DNA of 64,000 nucleotides. It comes from Dysgonomonadaceae bacterium zrk40. Its GTDB lineage: Bacteria > Bacteroidota > Bacteroidia > Bacteroidales > Dysgonomonadaceae. Within the stretch, counting starts at the first letter, position 1. Every line of letters begins with the position of its first letter. Location: positions 1,860,001-1,924,000 of the forward strand of contig CP070276.1 of the NCBI GenBank assembly GCA_016916535.1, written 5' to 3'. Below the pieces are notes generated by a model, which searched no databases, had not been told where the DNA came from, and saw only the letters and a program-made list of their open reading frames with translations. This document shows, in pieces, positions 24,661-34,198 of this stretch. The position numbers were made by a program, and so were the translations under genes.

Positions 24661-27357
24661 TCAGAATTCCTGACCAATGATGAAGTGGAACTGACTGCCA
24701 CCTCGTTGCCTATTGCCGGTGCCAAAGACAGTGTCGAAACCGTAGGCCCAGTCGATCCCCATCAACCCGATCATAGGCAGGAATATTCGGGCACCCACGC
24801 CGGCCGACCGTTTCAGATCGAATGGATTGAGGTCTTTAACCTCATACCAGGCATTACCTGCTTCCAGGAAGGCTACACCGTAGATAGTAGAATTGGGCTC
24901 AAGAATGAAAGGGTAACGTAACTCAAGGCCCAGACGGGTGTAGGCACGTGCCTGTTGTGCGATGGAGTTGTTTTCATAACCCCTCAGGGCAATGTTCTCT
25001 GTAGCAAACGATGAGGTGTAACCACTCATGCCATCTCCACCCACGTCGAAGGTCTCAAAGGGTGTAAGTTTGTTCTTGTTGTAATGCCCCAGAATACCAA
25101 ACTCTACCCGGGTGGCGATTACGGGTGTACGAGTGACCGTAGAGGGGGTGAGTGGGGTAAAGGTGCGTATCTTCAGTTTCCATTTGTGGTATTCGTTCCA
25201 GCGATATTTCTCCGGATTGTTATAGGCCAGTGCATCATAATCCTTCCCATCCCAGAGGGAGAAGGGTGGGGTAGCACTTACACTTAGTGTGAATTGAGAC
25301 CCGGTACGTGTATAAATGGGGTTGTCGGTTGAGATACGTGAAAGGGTGAAACCAAGGGTAATGCTATTGCTGACACCTGTCTGAAAGGGGAACTGATTCC
25401 ATGCCCAGTTTTTCAGTCCGTAACGCTGGAAACCCAACTCTCCCATGAACTGGAAGTAGTCGTCAGGCCAGTCTAACCGCTTGCCATAGCCCAGAGAGGC
25501 TCCCAACATGCTAAACACCTGATTGGGGTCAGAGGCATATTGGGCCATATCCTGGTATCCGCCACCATATCCTCCGTATCCTCCGTATCCACCGTATCCA
25601 CCGTAACCACCATATCCACCGTATCCGCCATAGCTGCCATAGCCAGACATGTAGGGATTGTAGTAGCTGTTCTGAGAATAATAATCGCTGTTGAGACCTG
25701 TATATCGCGAGTAATATGCACTTACGGAGAGGTTGTTGGGCCTTTTACCACCGAACCAAGGCTCCATGAACTGGAATTGATAAGATTGGTAGTAGCGACC
25801 GTTAGTCTGGGCACTCAACACCAATGTCTGTCCCTCACCTTGAGGGATGATACCCCTGTGCATGGAGGGGTTGAGTAGGTTCTGAAGTGAGAAGTTGTTC
25901 AGTTTCAGGCTCAGCTTGCCTACCAGACCTGTCACACCCCAGCCGGCTGAGAACTCAATCTGGTCGTTACCCTTTGAAGTAAGGGGGTAAGTGATATCTA
26001 CTGTGCCATCCTCCGGATTGGGATTAATCCCACCAGAGATGTCCGCAGAGAGAGCCTCCGGGTCGAAATGGCCTGTTTGTGCAATCTCACGAACCGAACG
26101 AAGGAGGTCCTCCTTACTGAAGACTGCTCCCGGCTTGGTGCGTAATTCACGCCGAATTACATCCTCATAGAGGCGGTCGTTGCCCTGGATGACTACACGC
26201 TTGATGGTTGCCTTGGGTCCTTCCATCACCCGCAATTCAAGATCTACGGAGTCCTTTTCAATGTTAATCTCTACAGGGTCGATGTTGGAGAAGAGGTAAC
26301 CGTTGTTCTGGTATAGGTTTACCGCTGCATCTTCATCTACAATCAGTCGTTCCTGTAATTTCTTCTGGTTGTATACATCACCCGGAGCCATGTTGAGCAG
26401 CTGCTCCAACTGCGCGGACGAATATTGTGTGTTGCCCACCCAGTTTATGGAGCGGATATGATATAAGGGTCCCTCCTCAAGTGCAATCTCGATGTTGACT
26501 GTTTTCTCGTCGTGTTTAAAAACAGTGTCGCGGGTGATCTCAGCGTCACGGTACCCTTTTTCGTGGTACTTGCCAATCAGGTTCTTTTTATCTTCTTCAT
26601 AGAGTTCCTCCACAAATTTCTTCGCACGGAACAGGTTGCGTAACCTCCCTTTCTCATTGGTCTTCTTCATCGCCCATTTGAGCTGGTTGTCGCTGAGAGC
26701 TTCATTGCCCTCTATCAAAATGCTGTTGACCTTCAGCTTTTCTTTCTTGTCCACATTGATCTCCAGTACCACCTGGTTCAGTTGTGTAGTATCGGGACGT
26801 TGAAAAATGCGTACTTCGGCATCACCAAACCCCTTTTCATCGTAAAAACTTTTGATGATGGTTTCAGCCCGCGCAATCTGAGGAGGGGTGATCTGGTTAC
26901 CTTTCACAAAGCCGATCTTCTTCTCTATATCGTCCTGTTCACTCTTCTTCATGCCCAAGTAGCGAATGTTGGCTACTCTTGGCCGGTCGGTGAGTCGGAT
27001 TTCAAGCCATACGCTGTCGCCCTCGATTTTGTTCTGCAGGATCTTGACATCGGAGAAGAGCCCTTGCCGCCAAAAACGCTTCAGTGCACCGGTGATCTCC
27101 TCGCCGGGAACCTGAACCTCCTGACCCTTTGCCAGACCAGAGAAGCCTACTAAAACAAACTTCTGATCTTCATACATGGTTCCCTCCACACCAGTAATGT
27201 CGATATCGGCAATGATGTACTTTTTTGGAGGGGCTGTGTAGTTCACATTCAGTTCTGCAGGCAGTCCTTCAGGAATGGTGTCATTCTGTTGTGCCGGCAA
27301 TGTTGCCTGTGAAAGAGCTATGGCTAGTATCAATAATGGGAATGTTCTCTTCAACAT
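24661..27357 (-). CDS. bamA: Outer membrane assembly factor BamA
   Basis: Omp85 protein that inserts beta-barrels into the outer membrane. It has 898 residues: signal peptide (MLKRTFPLLILAIALSQA), five POTRA domains (about 45-455) and a C-terminal 16-strand barrel ending in FHFIIGQEF, whose last residue is the usual Phe. It is longer than E. coli BamA (about 810). Part of the excess is a Tyr-Gly-Gly repeat (25562-25636) in what is probably an extracellular loop of the barrel. ATG 27357 is chosen because it begins the signal peptide; the upstream frame overlaps uppS. Confidence 0.96.
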   Translation of the reverse strand: MLKRTFPLLILAIALSQATLPAQQNDTIPEGLPAELNVNYTAPPKKYIIADIDITGVEGTMYEDQKFVLVGFSGLAKGQEVQVPGEEITGALKRFWRQGLFSDVKILQNKIEGDSVWLEIRLTDRPRVANIRYLGMKKSEQDDIEKKIGFVKGNQITPPQIARAETIIKSFYDEKGFGDAEVRIFQRPDTTQLNQVVLEINVDKKEKLKVNSILIEGNEALSDNQLKWAMKKTNEKGRLRNLFRAKKFVEELYEEDKKNLIGKYHEKGYRDAEITRDTVFKHDEKTVNIEIALEEGPLYHIRSINWVGNTQYSSAQLEQLLNMAPGDVYNQKKLQERLIVDEDAAVNLYQNNGYLFSNIDPVEINIEKDSVDLELRVMEGPKATIKRVVIQGNDRLYEDVIRRELRTKPGAVFSKEDLLRSVREIAQTGHFDPEALSADISGGINPNPEDGTVDITYPLTSKGNDQIEFSAGWGVTGLVGKLSLKLNNFSLQNLLNPSMHRGIIPQGEGQTLVLSAQTNGRYYQSYQFQFMEPWFGGKRPNNLSVSAYYSRYTGLNSDYYSQNSYYNPYMSGYGSYGGYGGYGGYGGYGGYGGYGGYGGGYQDMAQYASDPNQVFSMLGASLGYGKRLDWPDDYFQFMGELGFQRYGLKNWAWNQFPFQTGVSNSITLGFTLSRISTDNPIYTRTGSQFTLSVSATPPFSLWDGKDYDALAYNNPEKYRWNEYHKWKLKIRTFTPLTPSTVTRTPVIATRVEFGILGHYNKNKLTPFETFDVGGDGMSGYTSSFATENIALRGYENNSIAQQARAYTRLGLELRYPFILEPNSTIYGVAFLEAGNAWYEVKDLNPFDLKRSAGVGARIFLPMIGLMGIDWAYGFDTVFGTGNRQRGGSQFHFIIGQEF
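25562..25636 (-). repeat. 9-bp tandem repeat encoding (Tyr-Gly-Gly)8 inside bamA
   Basis: Eight consecutive 9-bp units each encode YGG, with third-base and codon differences between units (CCACCATAT, CCTCCGTAT, CCACCGTAT on the plus strand). It is preceded by GYGS and followed by GYQDM in the protein. Loss or gain of units keeps the frame. Confidence 0.9.
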
Positions 27358-27409
27358 TGTTGTGTGATTATTCTTTTCGATTACTCCCCGCAGGAGCAGT
27401 GTAGATTTA

Positions 27410-28159
27410 TTATTGTTCCGGTTCAATTTGTTCACTGGTCTTACCAAACCGTCTCTCCCTTTTCTGGTAATCAAGGATCGCTTTGAAAAGCTCATCATCA
27501 TTGAAATCTGGCCAGAATGTTTCGGTGAAATAGAACTCGGCGTAGGCGGACTGCCACAGAAGGAAATTGCTGATGCGCTGTTCACCACCAGTGCGAATCA
27601 ACAGGTCCGGATCTGGCAGGTTGCAGGTGGTGAGGTAGTTGCTGAGGGTTTCCTCGCAGATATCCTCCTTGCGCAGTATCCCTGACGCAATGTCGTCATT
27701 GATCTTTATCACAGCCTGTGTCAACTCCCATTTCGATGAATAGCTCAGGGCAATCACAAGAGTGAGCTTTTTCCCTCCTGCTGTTTCCTGAATGCAATCT
27801 TGCAGGATCTTTCTGACATTGTCTGGCAGACGATCAAGATTCCCGATTGCGACAATCCGGACACCATTCTTTTTCAGCTCTGCCGTCTCACGTGTCAGTG
27901 CATAGACCATCAGATCCATCAATCCACTCACCTCTTCTGCAGGACGATGCCAGTTCTCAGTAGAGAACGCATATAACGTCAGGTATTGAATCGATGCGGC
28001 TGAAGCTGCTTCTACTACTCTCCTGATCGCCTCAACTCCCTCCCTGTGTCCTTCACTTCTGTCCAGACCCCTGGTTCTAGCCCATCGTCCGTTACCATCC
28101 ATGATAATGGCTATATGTGCAGGAAGTCGGTTTTGATCCAGTTTATCAATCAACGACAT
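27410..28159 (-). CDS. uppS: Isoprenyl (undecaprenyl) diphosphate synthase
   Basis: Cis-prenyltransferase making the C55 lipid carrier for peptidoglycan and O-antigen. It has 249 residues with the signature IMDGNGRWA (catalytic Asp at about 21), LTLYAFSTENW, and the C-terminal DPDLLIRTGGEQRISNFLLWQ (abridged: RTGGEQRISNFLLWQ). It sits just before bamA, the common Bacteroidales order. Confidence 0.96.
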   Translation of the reverse strand: MSLIDKLDQNRLPAHIAIIMDGNGRWARTRGLDRSEGHREGVEAIRRVVEAASAASIQYLTLYAFSTENWHRPAEEVSGLMDLMVYALTRETAELKKNGVRIVAIGNLDRLPDNVRKILQDCIQETAGGKKLTLVIALSYSSKWELTQAVIKINDDIASGILRKEDICEETLSNYLTTCNLPDPDLLIRTGGEQRISNFLLWQSAYAEFYFTETFWPDFNDDELFKAILDYQKRERRFGKTSEQIEPEQ

Positions 28160-28177
28160 CTCTTGTTGGTTGTTTTG

Positions 28178-28864
28178 TTAGTTGCCACAACAGGGATCAC
28201 GACGCAAGCCGAAATCCCATGTCAGGAAAATCATTGTAATCGAATACCAGTCCTGATTCTTCAAAAGAGAACCCCGAATGCCGTAGGGATATTCCAGATC
28301 CGGCTCTGTGCCATTCCGTGTCACATCAAAGTCATCACCGAACAACTTTCTCATCGAGAATTCAATTCCGATATTCATCCTGTTTTTTATTTTATACTTC
28401 ACTCCGGCACCTATTGGGATACTCATGTTTAAAAATAACCGCTCACCAGAGGCGGCTGTCAAACCTGCGCCGGCCAGCAGATAAGGTGTGTAGCGACTGG
28501 TTTGAAGATATCCCATCCCGTCACTGTATGGCAGAAAGTTAAATTCCACCTGTGCACCCGTCTCGGCAAAGGTCCTGCTGAAAGCATGATCGGCTCCGTA
28601 AGGAAAATTGTTGCCGCTACCGTCACTGTTACCGGTGACTCTGCCTGCCAGTATGTTCGCTTTCACAGCCCAGTGAAGGCTAATGTTGTAACGCATCAGC
28701 AAGCCGCCTGCAATGCCAGGATATTTGAAGAGGCTGTTCCTGTTGGCATCACCCATGTAAAACGAAGTGCCGGCAGCACCTCCAATCTCATAACGGTACT
28801 CCTGAGCTTGGAGTGTCGTGGAGAAGATGAACCAGCAGGAGAGGATGAACCAAAAGGAGCGCAT
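28178..28864 (-). CDS. DUF6089-family outer membrane beta-barrel protein
   Basis: 228 residues: signal peptide (1-20, LQAQ), then alternating hydrophobic and aromatic strands of a small beta-barrel (YEIGGAAGTSFYMGD, TPYLLAGAGLTAAS, WYSITMIFLTWDFGLR). It lies 18 bases before uppS, in the bamA operon, where a member of this family is usual. Exact role unknown. Confidence 0.8.
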   Translation of the reverse strand: MRSFWFILSCWFIFSTTLQAQEYRYEIGGAAGTSFYMGDANRNSLFKYPGIAGGLLMRYNISLHWAVKANILAGRVTGNSDGSGNNFPYGADHAFSRTFAETGAQVEFNFLPYSDGMGYLQTSRYTPYLLAGAGLTAASGERLFLNMSIPIGAGVKYKIKNRMNIGIEFSMRKLFGDDFDVTRNGTEPDLEYPYGIRGSLLKNQDWYSITMIFLTWDFGLRRDPCCGN

Positions 28865-28866
28865 TT

Positions 28867-30213
28867 TTACATTCCTGAAAATTTATTGAGGCGACCCCTC
28901 CATACATCGGCAATTTGTGTTTCCTGTAAAGATATTCCGCCGAATATCCATATATAGTTTTCCGCATCGGTCGATACCGATGCATTTGTCCTTGTTGTGA
29001 ATTGTTCCGGAAGTGACTGGTTCTCCCCTGTTTTGACCCAATCTAATCCGTGATTGCTGGAGTGGTAGAGGCTGTTTCCTTCCGCTGTAGCTGTCATCAG
29101 GTAGGGCTTGCTGTCATAATAGAAAAGAGTGCTACCCCGCAGCACGAGTGATTCCGGCACCCTTGAAAAAATCCAACTGATCTGGTCCTCTTTTTGCTGC
29201 AGCATCCATAAGAGATTGCTGTGACTGCTGTTCGCAGGGATTCCTCCTGCGAGCAAGAGGTGCTTGATGGAGTAGGATGCAGGGTCTTCCACCTGTGTTA
29301 CAGAAAAATCACTCAGCGGGAAATTATCGGGAAGAGTGTTCATCACCACCACATCCGTGAAATCGGTTGTTACTGCAAAATGGAGTTTCTCACCCTGTTC
29401 TATGGCAAGCAACATTTTGTCTCCTTCTATGGTAGGAAGTGTGCCATAAATCGCCTGCACATTCAAGTCGGGAAATAGGCTGTTCCAGATGATCCCATCC
29501 GATGAATGATAGAGAGAATTGGTCTGACTATCCAGCCCGATGACACCATTGTTTGTTGTGGTAAGGGTCGTGAGATTGATTGTGGAAGGTAATCCCACAA
29601 GGTTGAGGGTGTTCCACAAAAGATTCTCATCGGTTTCTGCCATCACAGCTTCAATTCCGTTATTTGTCTGAAGGTAGGTGATGAGCCGACCGTTCAGCAG
29701 CACTGAACTTTGTGAGATGAAAGGAGCAGGCAGATAATCATTGGCCATTTCTTGCCAGGTGAGGATGTATGGATCTTCCTGGTAAATGTTCAGTTCAAAA
29801 CGATATTCTTTTTTCGAAACCGCATCAGGAGCGGTTGTAGTGATCAAACTGAGCCGGTTGATTGCCACCGAGTCAGACGCTTGCCAGAGGTAGGTGCTAT
29901 CCTCATCAAGAGTCAGCATCACCTGTGAAAAAGGATTGTAGGGGCTGGAGGCGCTAATCGACAACAAAACGCTGTCTACATGAAAAAGATAGGGCAACGG
30001 CTCCTCGTTAAAGATCCTCCCATTGATCTGATCGATGGTGAATTGGGTTGCAGACAACAAATCAGTAGTGTCCGTTTTTGAGGAGAGTGAAAAGGAATAG
30101 ATTTGTGCATCAGGTGAATATTCCACATTGTCAGTCGATGAATTCAGGCAAGAGGAGAGGAACAACAAGGTCATGACGAGCACCGATGCCAAGGGGAAAT
30201 ATTTTGATATCAT
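28867..30213 (-). CDS. DUF6242-type exported lipoprotein
   Basis: 448 residues. The N-terminus is a lipoprotein signal (FLSSC, acylated Cys at about 22). The rest alternates beta strands with a recurring SLYHSSDG / SLYHSSNHGLDW pattern, suggesting beta-propeller blades, and ends with a Kelch-like WIFGGISLQETQIADVWRGRL (abridged). It is the first gene of the envelope operon, two bases before the DUF6089 gene. A longer frame starts at a TTG inside the -7 box, so ATG 30213 is used. Confidence 0.72.
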   Translation of the reverse strand: MISKYFPLASVLVMTLLFLSSCLNSSTDNVEYSPDAQIYSFSLSSKTDTTDLLSATQFTIDQINGRIFNEEPLPYLFHVDSVLLSISASSPYNPFSQVMLTLDEDSTYLWQASDSVAINRLSLITTTAPDAVSKKEYRFELNIYQEDPYILTWQEMANDYLPAPFISQSSVLLNGRLITYLQTNNGIEAVMAETDENLLWNTLNLVGLPSTINLTTLTTTNNGVIGLDSQTNSLYHSSDGIIWNSLFPDLNVQAIYGTLPTIEGDKMLLAIEQGEKLHFAVTTDFTDVVVMNTLPDNFPLSDFSVTQVEDPASYSIKHLLLAGGIPANSSHSNLLWMLQQKEDQISWIFSRVPESLVLRGSTLFYYDSKPYLMTATAEGNSLYHSSNHGLDWVKTGENQSLPEQFTTRTNASVSTDAENYIWIFGGISLQETQIADVWRGRLNKFSGM

Positions 30214-30252
30214 TTGTTTCAAAAAATATTGTAAACCAGGTTTAAGTAAGTG

Positions 30253-30260
30253 CAAAAGTA
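30253..30260 (-). promoter_or_regulatory. -7 promoter box for the uppS-bamA-ompH operon
   Basis: TACTTTTG on the minus strand, 40 bases before the DUF6242 ATG. It is the only good promoter match in front of this six-gene run. Confidence 0.55.
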
Positions 30261-30297
30261 GGAAGATTTTTCGCTTTAACCATATTAAAATGAATAT

Positions 30298-31368
30298 TTA
30301 AAGAAAATTTCGAGTTATTTTACTCTTTAAATGAAACTGCAGCGATCTTGCGAAATTTTTTACCTGGATGATTTCACCTTGTATCTCAGGTGCTTTTACA
30401 CCCCTGCCGAGTATTATTTCCGATCGCTCCACATAGGCTTCATCCCACAATCCGGCATCAATAAAGCTGCTCAATAATTGGGATCCACCCTCCACCAGCA
30501 GAGAGTGTATATTTTCATGATAGAGGTGATCTAATATCTGGCTGTTGACATCGCCCTGAAAGTCAATGGTTACAACTTTAACACCAGCCGAAGAGGGGAA
30601 CGGCTCACGAGAAATAGCACTAAAGAGGATGGTAGGTGCTTCTCCGTTAAAGAGTGCCGCGTGGGATGGGATTTTATGATCCCGGTCAATCACTATCCGG
30701 GTGGGATTTGGTCCAAACCATTTTCTTGCGGTAAGCTGTGGGTTGTCCAGCAGTGCGGTGTTTGTCCCCACCATGATGCCTGCCACCTCTGTGCGAAACT
30801 TATGTACGATTGTTTGTGTGATTGGGTTGGAGATGATGGCGGGAGCTTTTTCCGTAAGCGATGAACGCAGGTGGTCCATATATCCGTCGCGGCTTTCTGC
30901 CCATTTGAGAATCACGTATGGCCTTTTTTGAAGCTGGTTGACGAAAAAGGATCTGTTGAGTTCACGGGCTTCCTGTTCCATCAATCCAACAGAGACTTCA
31001 ACACCTCCTTCTCTCATCATGGCAATCCCCTTTCCTGCAACCATCGGATTGGGGTCTGTCACCGCCACCACCACCCGTGGGATACGACGTGAAACGATCA
31101 ATGCTGCACAGGGGGGTGTCTTACCCTGATGGGCACAAGGTTCCAGTGTAACGTAGAGGGTACTTTCGCTGAGAAGTGAGGGATCCTTGACAGAGGCGAT
31201 GGCGTTCACCTCGGCGTGTGGTTCACCGTATTTGCGGTGATACCCTTCGCCAATGATCTTGTTGCTGTGGACTATGACCGCTCCTACCATGGGATTGGAG
31301 CCGGTGTAACCCTTGCCCTTCCGGGCCAGCTGAAGAGATCGCTCCATGTAGATAGATTGTATGCTCAT
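30298..31368 (-). CDS. ribD: Bifunctional riboflavin deaminase/reductase
   Basis: 356 residues. The N-terminal deaminase domain (1-145) has the zinc site HAEVNA and PCAHQGKTPPC. The C-terminal reductase domain (147-356) has VILKWAESRDG, GIMVGTNTALLDNPQLTAR (abridged) and LLVEGGSQLLSSF. It carries out two steps of the riboflavin pathway. No FMN riboswitch is visible in front of it; the gene is divergent from prmC with 72 bases between. Confidence 0.96.
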   Translation of the reverse strand: MSIQSIYMERSLQLARKGKGYTGSNPMVGAVIVHSNKIIGEGYHRKYGEPHAEVNAIASVKDPSLLSESTLYVTLEPCAHQGKTPPCAALIVSRRIPRVVVAVTDPNPMVAGKGIAMMREGGVEVSVGLMEQEARELNRSFFVNQLQKRPYVILKWAESRDGYMDHLRSSLTEKAPAIISNPITQTIVHKFRTEVAGIMVGTNTALLDNPQLTARKWFGPNPTRIVIDRDHKIPSHAALFNGEAPTILFSAISREPFPSSAGVKVVTIDFQGDVNSQILDHLYHENIHSLLVEGGSQLLSSFIDAGLWDEAYVERSEIILGRGVKAPEIQGEIIQVKNFARSLQFHLKSKITRNFL

Positions 31369-31374
31369 TTTTTC

Positions 31375-31382
31375 TATCTTTG
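31375..31382 (+). promoter_or_regulatory. -7 promoter box for prmC-recX-comF
   Basis: TATCTTTG, 58 bases before the prmC ATG, just outside the divergent ribD start. Confidence 0.55.
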
Positions 31383-31440
31383 CTTTGGTGATACCCCCGT
31401 TGTTTGACGGAGGATCAATACCTCATATAATGGACCTGTT

Positions 31441-32289
31441 ATGCATCAGATCATTCGCTATATCCGGCAAGCACTGAGTGAACACTATTCCCCTTCCGAA
31501 ACTTCCCTTTTGGCACGGATCATCCTGGAAGAGTTGAGTGGCTTTACTTATGCTTACTTAACCTCCGGCAAATTTAGCAATTTATCCGATTGCCAGGAGC
31601 GTAAACTGCAAGAGATTCTCTCCAGACTGAAAAAGGGAGAACCTTATCAATATGTGATGGGGAAAACAACTTTTTATGGCATCGACTTACAGGTGGGGCG
31701 TGAGGTGCTGATTCCCCGTCCCGAAACAGAAGAGCTGGTGGAGTGGGTCATTGCAGATTGTGGAGATGGAGCGACAGACATTCTGGACATTGGTACCGGC
31801 AGCGGTTGCATCGCTATAGCCCTGGCCGTGAAGTTGCCACAGGTGAAGGTGCATGCCTGGGACATCTCTAACACTGCTTTGCAGGTGGCTCAGAGAAATG
31901 CTCATCTCAATCATGTAGAGGTGTTCTTCAGACAACGAGACATCCTGAAACCCTTCACGGAGGAGCGGCGATATGACCTTATTGTCAGCAACCCACCCTA
32001 CATCACCCAGTCGGAGAAAACAACGATGGATCGTACTGTGACTGCTTATGAACCAGGGGAAGCACTTTTTGTGCCTGACAGGGATCCTATCCTTTTCTAC
32101 GAGCGCATAGCCATGCTGGGTGAGGATCTGCTCAAGGAGGGTGGACGGCTTTTCTTTGAGATTCACCGTAGCAGAGGCGACGAGGTGTGTGCGAAATTGC
32201 ACGAAATGGGATACCGGGAGATCGAGCTGAGAAAGGATCTTTCCGGAAATGAGCGTATGATTAGGGCGATAAAATGTGAACAACGATGA
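31441..32289 (+). CDS. prmC: Release factor glutamine methyltransferase
   Basis: Methylates the GGQ glutamine of release factors 1 and 2. It has 282 residues: a helical N-terminal domain, the SAM-binding motif DIGTGSGCIAIALA (about 115-128) and the substrate motif NPPY (SNPPYI, about 184). The stop overlaps recX in ATGA. Confidence 0.95.
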   Translation: MHQIIRYIRQALSEHYSPSETSLLARIILEELSGFTYAYLTSGKFSNLSDCQERKLQEILSRLKKGEPYQYVMGKTTFYGIDLQVGREVLIPRPETEELVEWVIADCGDGATDILDIGTGSGCIAIALAVKLPQVKVHAWDISNTALQVAQRNAHLNHVEVFFRQRDILKPFTEERRYDLIVSNPPYITQSEKTTMDRTVTAYEPGEALFVPDRDPILFYERIAMLGEDLLKEGGRLFFEIHRSRGDEVCAKLHEMGYREIELRKDLSGNERMIRAIKCEQR

Positions 32290-32786
32290 AACAAAAAGCG
32301 AAAAATGTCACTCAGAAACAGGCATATGCCCGTATGACACGCATCTGTGCCAGAAAAGAGTATGCACCGTACGAAATCAGACAGAAGCTGTTGTTGTTGG
32401 GACTCGCTGACAACGTGGTGGATAAGCTTGTGAAACGATTGATCAAAGAGAGGTATATCGATGAGCGGCGTTACGCGGAGAGTTATATTCGCGACAAGCT
32501 TCAGTTTAACAAATGGGGTAAACGAAAAATTGAACTGCATCTCGCCCAAAAGAGAATTTCACCGGATGTGGTCGGTGATGCCTTCGCTCAATTTTCCGAA
32601 AGCCAGTTTTCCGAACTACTGTTGTTGTTGCTTCAAAAAAAGCTTAAGAGTGTTTCCGGACGATCTGTGCCTGAGCGGAGAATGAAGTTACTTCGCTATG
32701 CGTTGGGAAGAGGATTCACTGTCGATGAAATTGGTCAATGCCTGAAAATGATGGATCTCGATTCAAGCCCAGATGAGACGCAATGA
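32286..32786 (+). CDS. recX: Regulatory protein RecX
   Basis: 166 residues, three-helix RecX repeats with the family motif RYIDERRYAESYIRDKL (abridged). In other bacteria RecX binds and restrains RecA filaments. Here recA is not adjacent. Overlaps prmC by four bases and ends five bases before comF. Confidence 0.88.
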   Translation: MKQKAKNVTQKQAYARMTRICARKEYAPYEIRQKLLLLGLADNVVDKLVKRLIKERYIDERRYAESYIRDKLQFNKWGKRKIELHLAQKRISPDVVGDAFAQFSESQFSELLLLLLQKKLKSVSGRSVPERRMKLLRYALGRGFTVDEIGQCLKMMDLDSSPDETQ

Positions 32787-32790
32787 CTTG

Positions 32791-33468
32791 ATGAGTATTC
32801 TCTCTTCACTTTTTTTTCCGAAGGTGTGTGCCGTATGCGGTGAAGCGTTACTCTCCGGTGAAGAGGCTCTTTGCCTGCGCTGCTTGTACAAATTACCCCG
32901 AACAAATAACTATCAGGAGAAGGACAATGCTGCCGAGAAACTGATGGCCGGCCGCATCCCTTTTGAACGGATTGCCAGCTTCTGTGTCTACACCAAAGGA
33001 GGGGTACTGCCTCCACTGATTCACCAGTTGAAGTACCATCAACGACAGGAAGTTGGTCTCCTGATGGGGCGCCTCTTCGGTGAAGATCTGTTGGGGAGCG
33101 ACTTCCTTGCACCCGTTCAGCTAATCGTGCCGGTACCACTCCATCCGCGAAAGGAAAAATCCAGGGGTTACAACCAGTCGCAACTGATAGCTCAAGGACT
33201 TTCACAGGCTACCGCTCTTCCCCTTTCCGTTGGAAATCTCATCCGTGAGGTTTACAATCCCACGCAAACAGTTCGAACCCGTACACAACGCTGGGAGAAT
33301 GTGCGTGACATCTTCCGTGTCTCCAACCCGGAGGAGTTTCAGGACAAACATCTGTTGCTTATAGATGATGTGATCACCACCGGTTCTACCCTGGAGGCCT
33401 GCGGCATAGCGCTTACCTGCTGCCAAGGGGTGAAGATCAGCATCGCCACCCTCGGCGAGGTGTACTGA
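32791..33468 (+). CDS. ComF-family phosphoribosyltransferase-like protein
   Basis: 225 residues. An N-terminal zinc ribbon (CAVCGEALLSGEEALCLRC, two Cys pairs) is followed by a phosphoribosyltransferase domain with the PRPP loop LLIDDVITTGST. ComF proteins aid DNA uptake in competent bacteria; the role here is not known. An ATG at 32773 would overlap recX by 14 bases; ATG 32791 (MSILSSLFFPKVCAVCG) is slightly preferred. Confidence 0.87.
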   Translation: MSILSSLFFPKVCAVCGEALLSGEEALCLRCLYKLPRTNNYQEKDNAAEKLMAGRIPFERIASFCVYTKGGVLPPLIHQLKYHQRQEVGLLMGRLFGEDLLGSDFLAPVQLIVPVPLHPRKEKSRGYNQSQLIAQGLSQATALPLSVGNLIREVYNPTQTVRTRTQRWENVRDIFRVSNPEEFQDKHLLLIDDVITTGSTLEACGIALTCCQGVKISIATLGEVY

Positions 33469-33508
33469 TTTTTTTTCTGAAATAAATCTCACTTACGGAT
33501 GAAAAGCG

Positions 33509-33516
33509 TACTTTTG
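33509..33516 (+). promoter_or_regulatory. -7 promoter box for pyrE
   Basis: TACTTTTG, 28 bases before the pyrE ATG, matches TAnnTTTG. Confidence 0.55.
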
Positions 33517-33544
33517 TGATTCATCTCAAAAAACCTGCAACAAT

Positions 33545-34198
33545 ATGCATGACGTTCAAAAGTTGACAGCTGAAAAACTGCTGCGAATAAAAGCGATCAA
33601 ATTGCAGCCCTCCAATCCCTTCACCTGGGCTTCGGGCTGGAAATCACCTATATACTGCGACAACCGGAAACTGATGTCCTATCCTGCCATTCGCAACTTC
33701 ATCAAAGTGGAGTTTGCCAGGCTGATACTTGAAAAGTATCCCCAGGTCGATGCCATCGCGGGTGTGGCTACAGGTGCCATCGCTCCGGGAGTGTTGGTCG
33801 CTGATCTGTTGGGACTCCCCTTTGTCTATATCCGTTCTACACCCAAGGATCATGGCCTGGAGAATTTAATCGAAGGTGACCTGAAGCCAAAACAGAAGGT
33901 TGTGGTGATCGAGGATTTGGTTTCCACCGGCGGCAGCAGCCTCAAGGCGGTGGAGGCAATCCGCCGTGACGGATCGGATGTGTTGGGGATGGTGGCAGTC
34001 TTCACTTACGGTTTCCCTCTCGCGCTACAGAGCATGCACGACGCAAGGGTGGAGCTCACCACGCTCTGCAACTATGATGCGATCCTCGACGAGGCAGTGG
34101 CCACCGATTACATCGATGAATCGGAGCTTAAAACGCTACAGGACTGGCGCAGGAATCCCGACCAGTGGGGTCAGACACCCAAAAAAGGCAAACGATGA
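33545..34198 (+). CDS. pyrE: Orotate phosphoribosyltransferase
   Basis: Forms orotidine 5'-phosphate from orotate and PRPP in pyrimidine synthesis. It has 217 residues with SGWKSPIYCDNRKLMS, AGVATGAIAPGVLVA and the PRPP-binding loop VVVIEDLVSTGGSS. The stop overlaps the next gene in ATGA at 34195-34198. Confidence 0.96.
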   Translation: MHDVQKLTAEKLLRIKAIKLQPSNPFTWASGWKSPIYCDNRKLMSYPAIRNFIKVEFARLILEKYPQVDAIAGVATGAIAPGVLVADLLGLPFVYIRSTPKDHGLENLIEGDLKPKQKVVVIEDLVSTGGSSLKAVEAIRRDGSDVLGMVAVFTYGFPLALQSMHDARVELTTLCNYDAILDEAVATDYIDESELKTLQDWRRNPDQWGQTPKKGKR

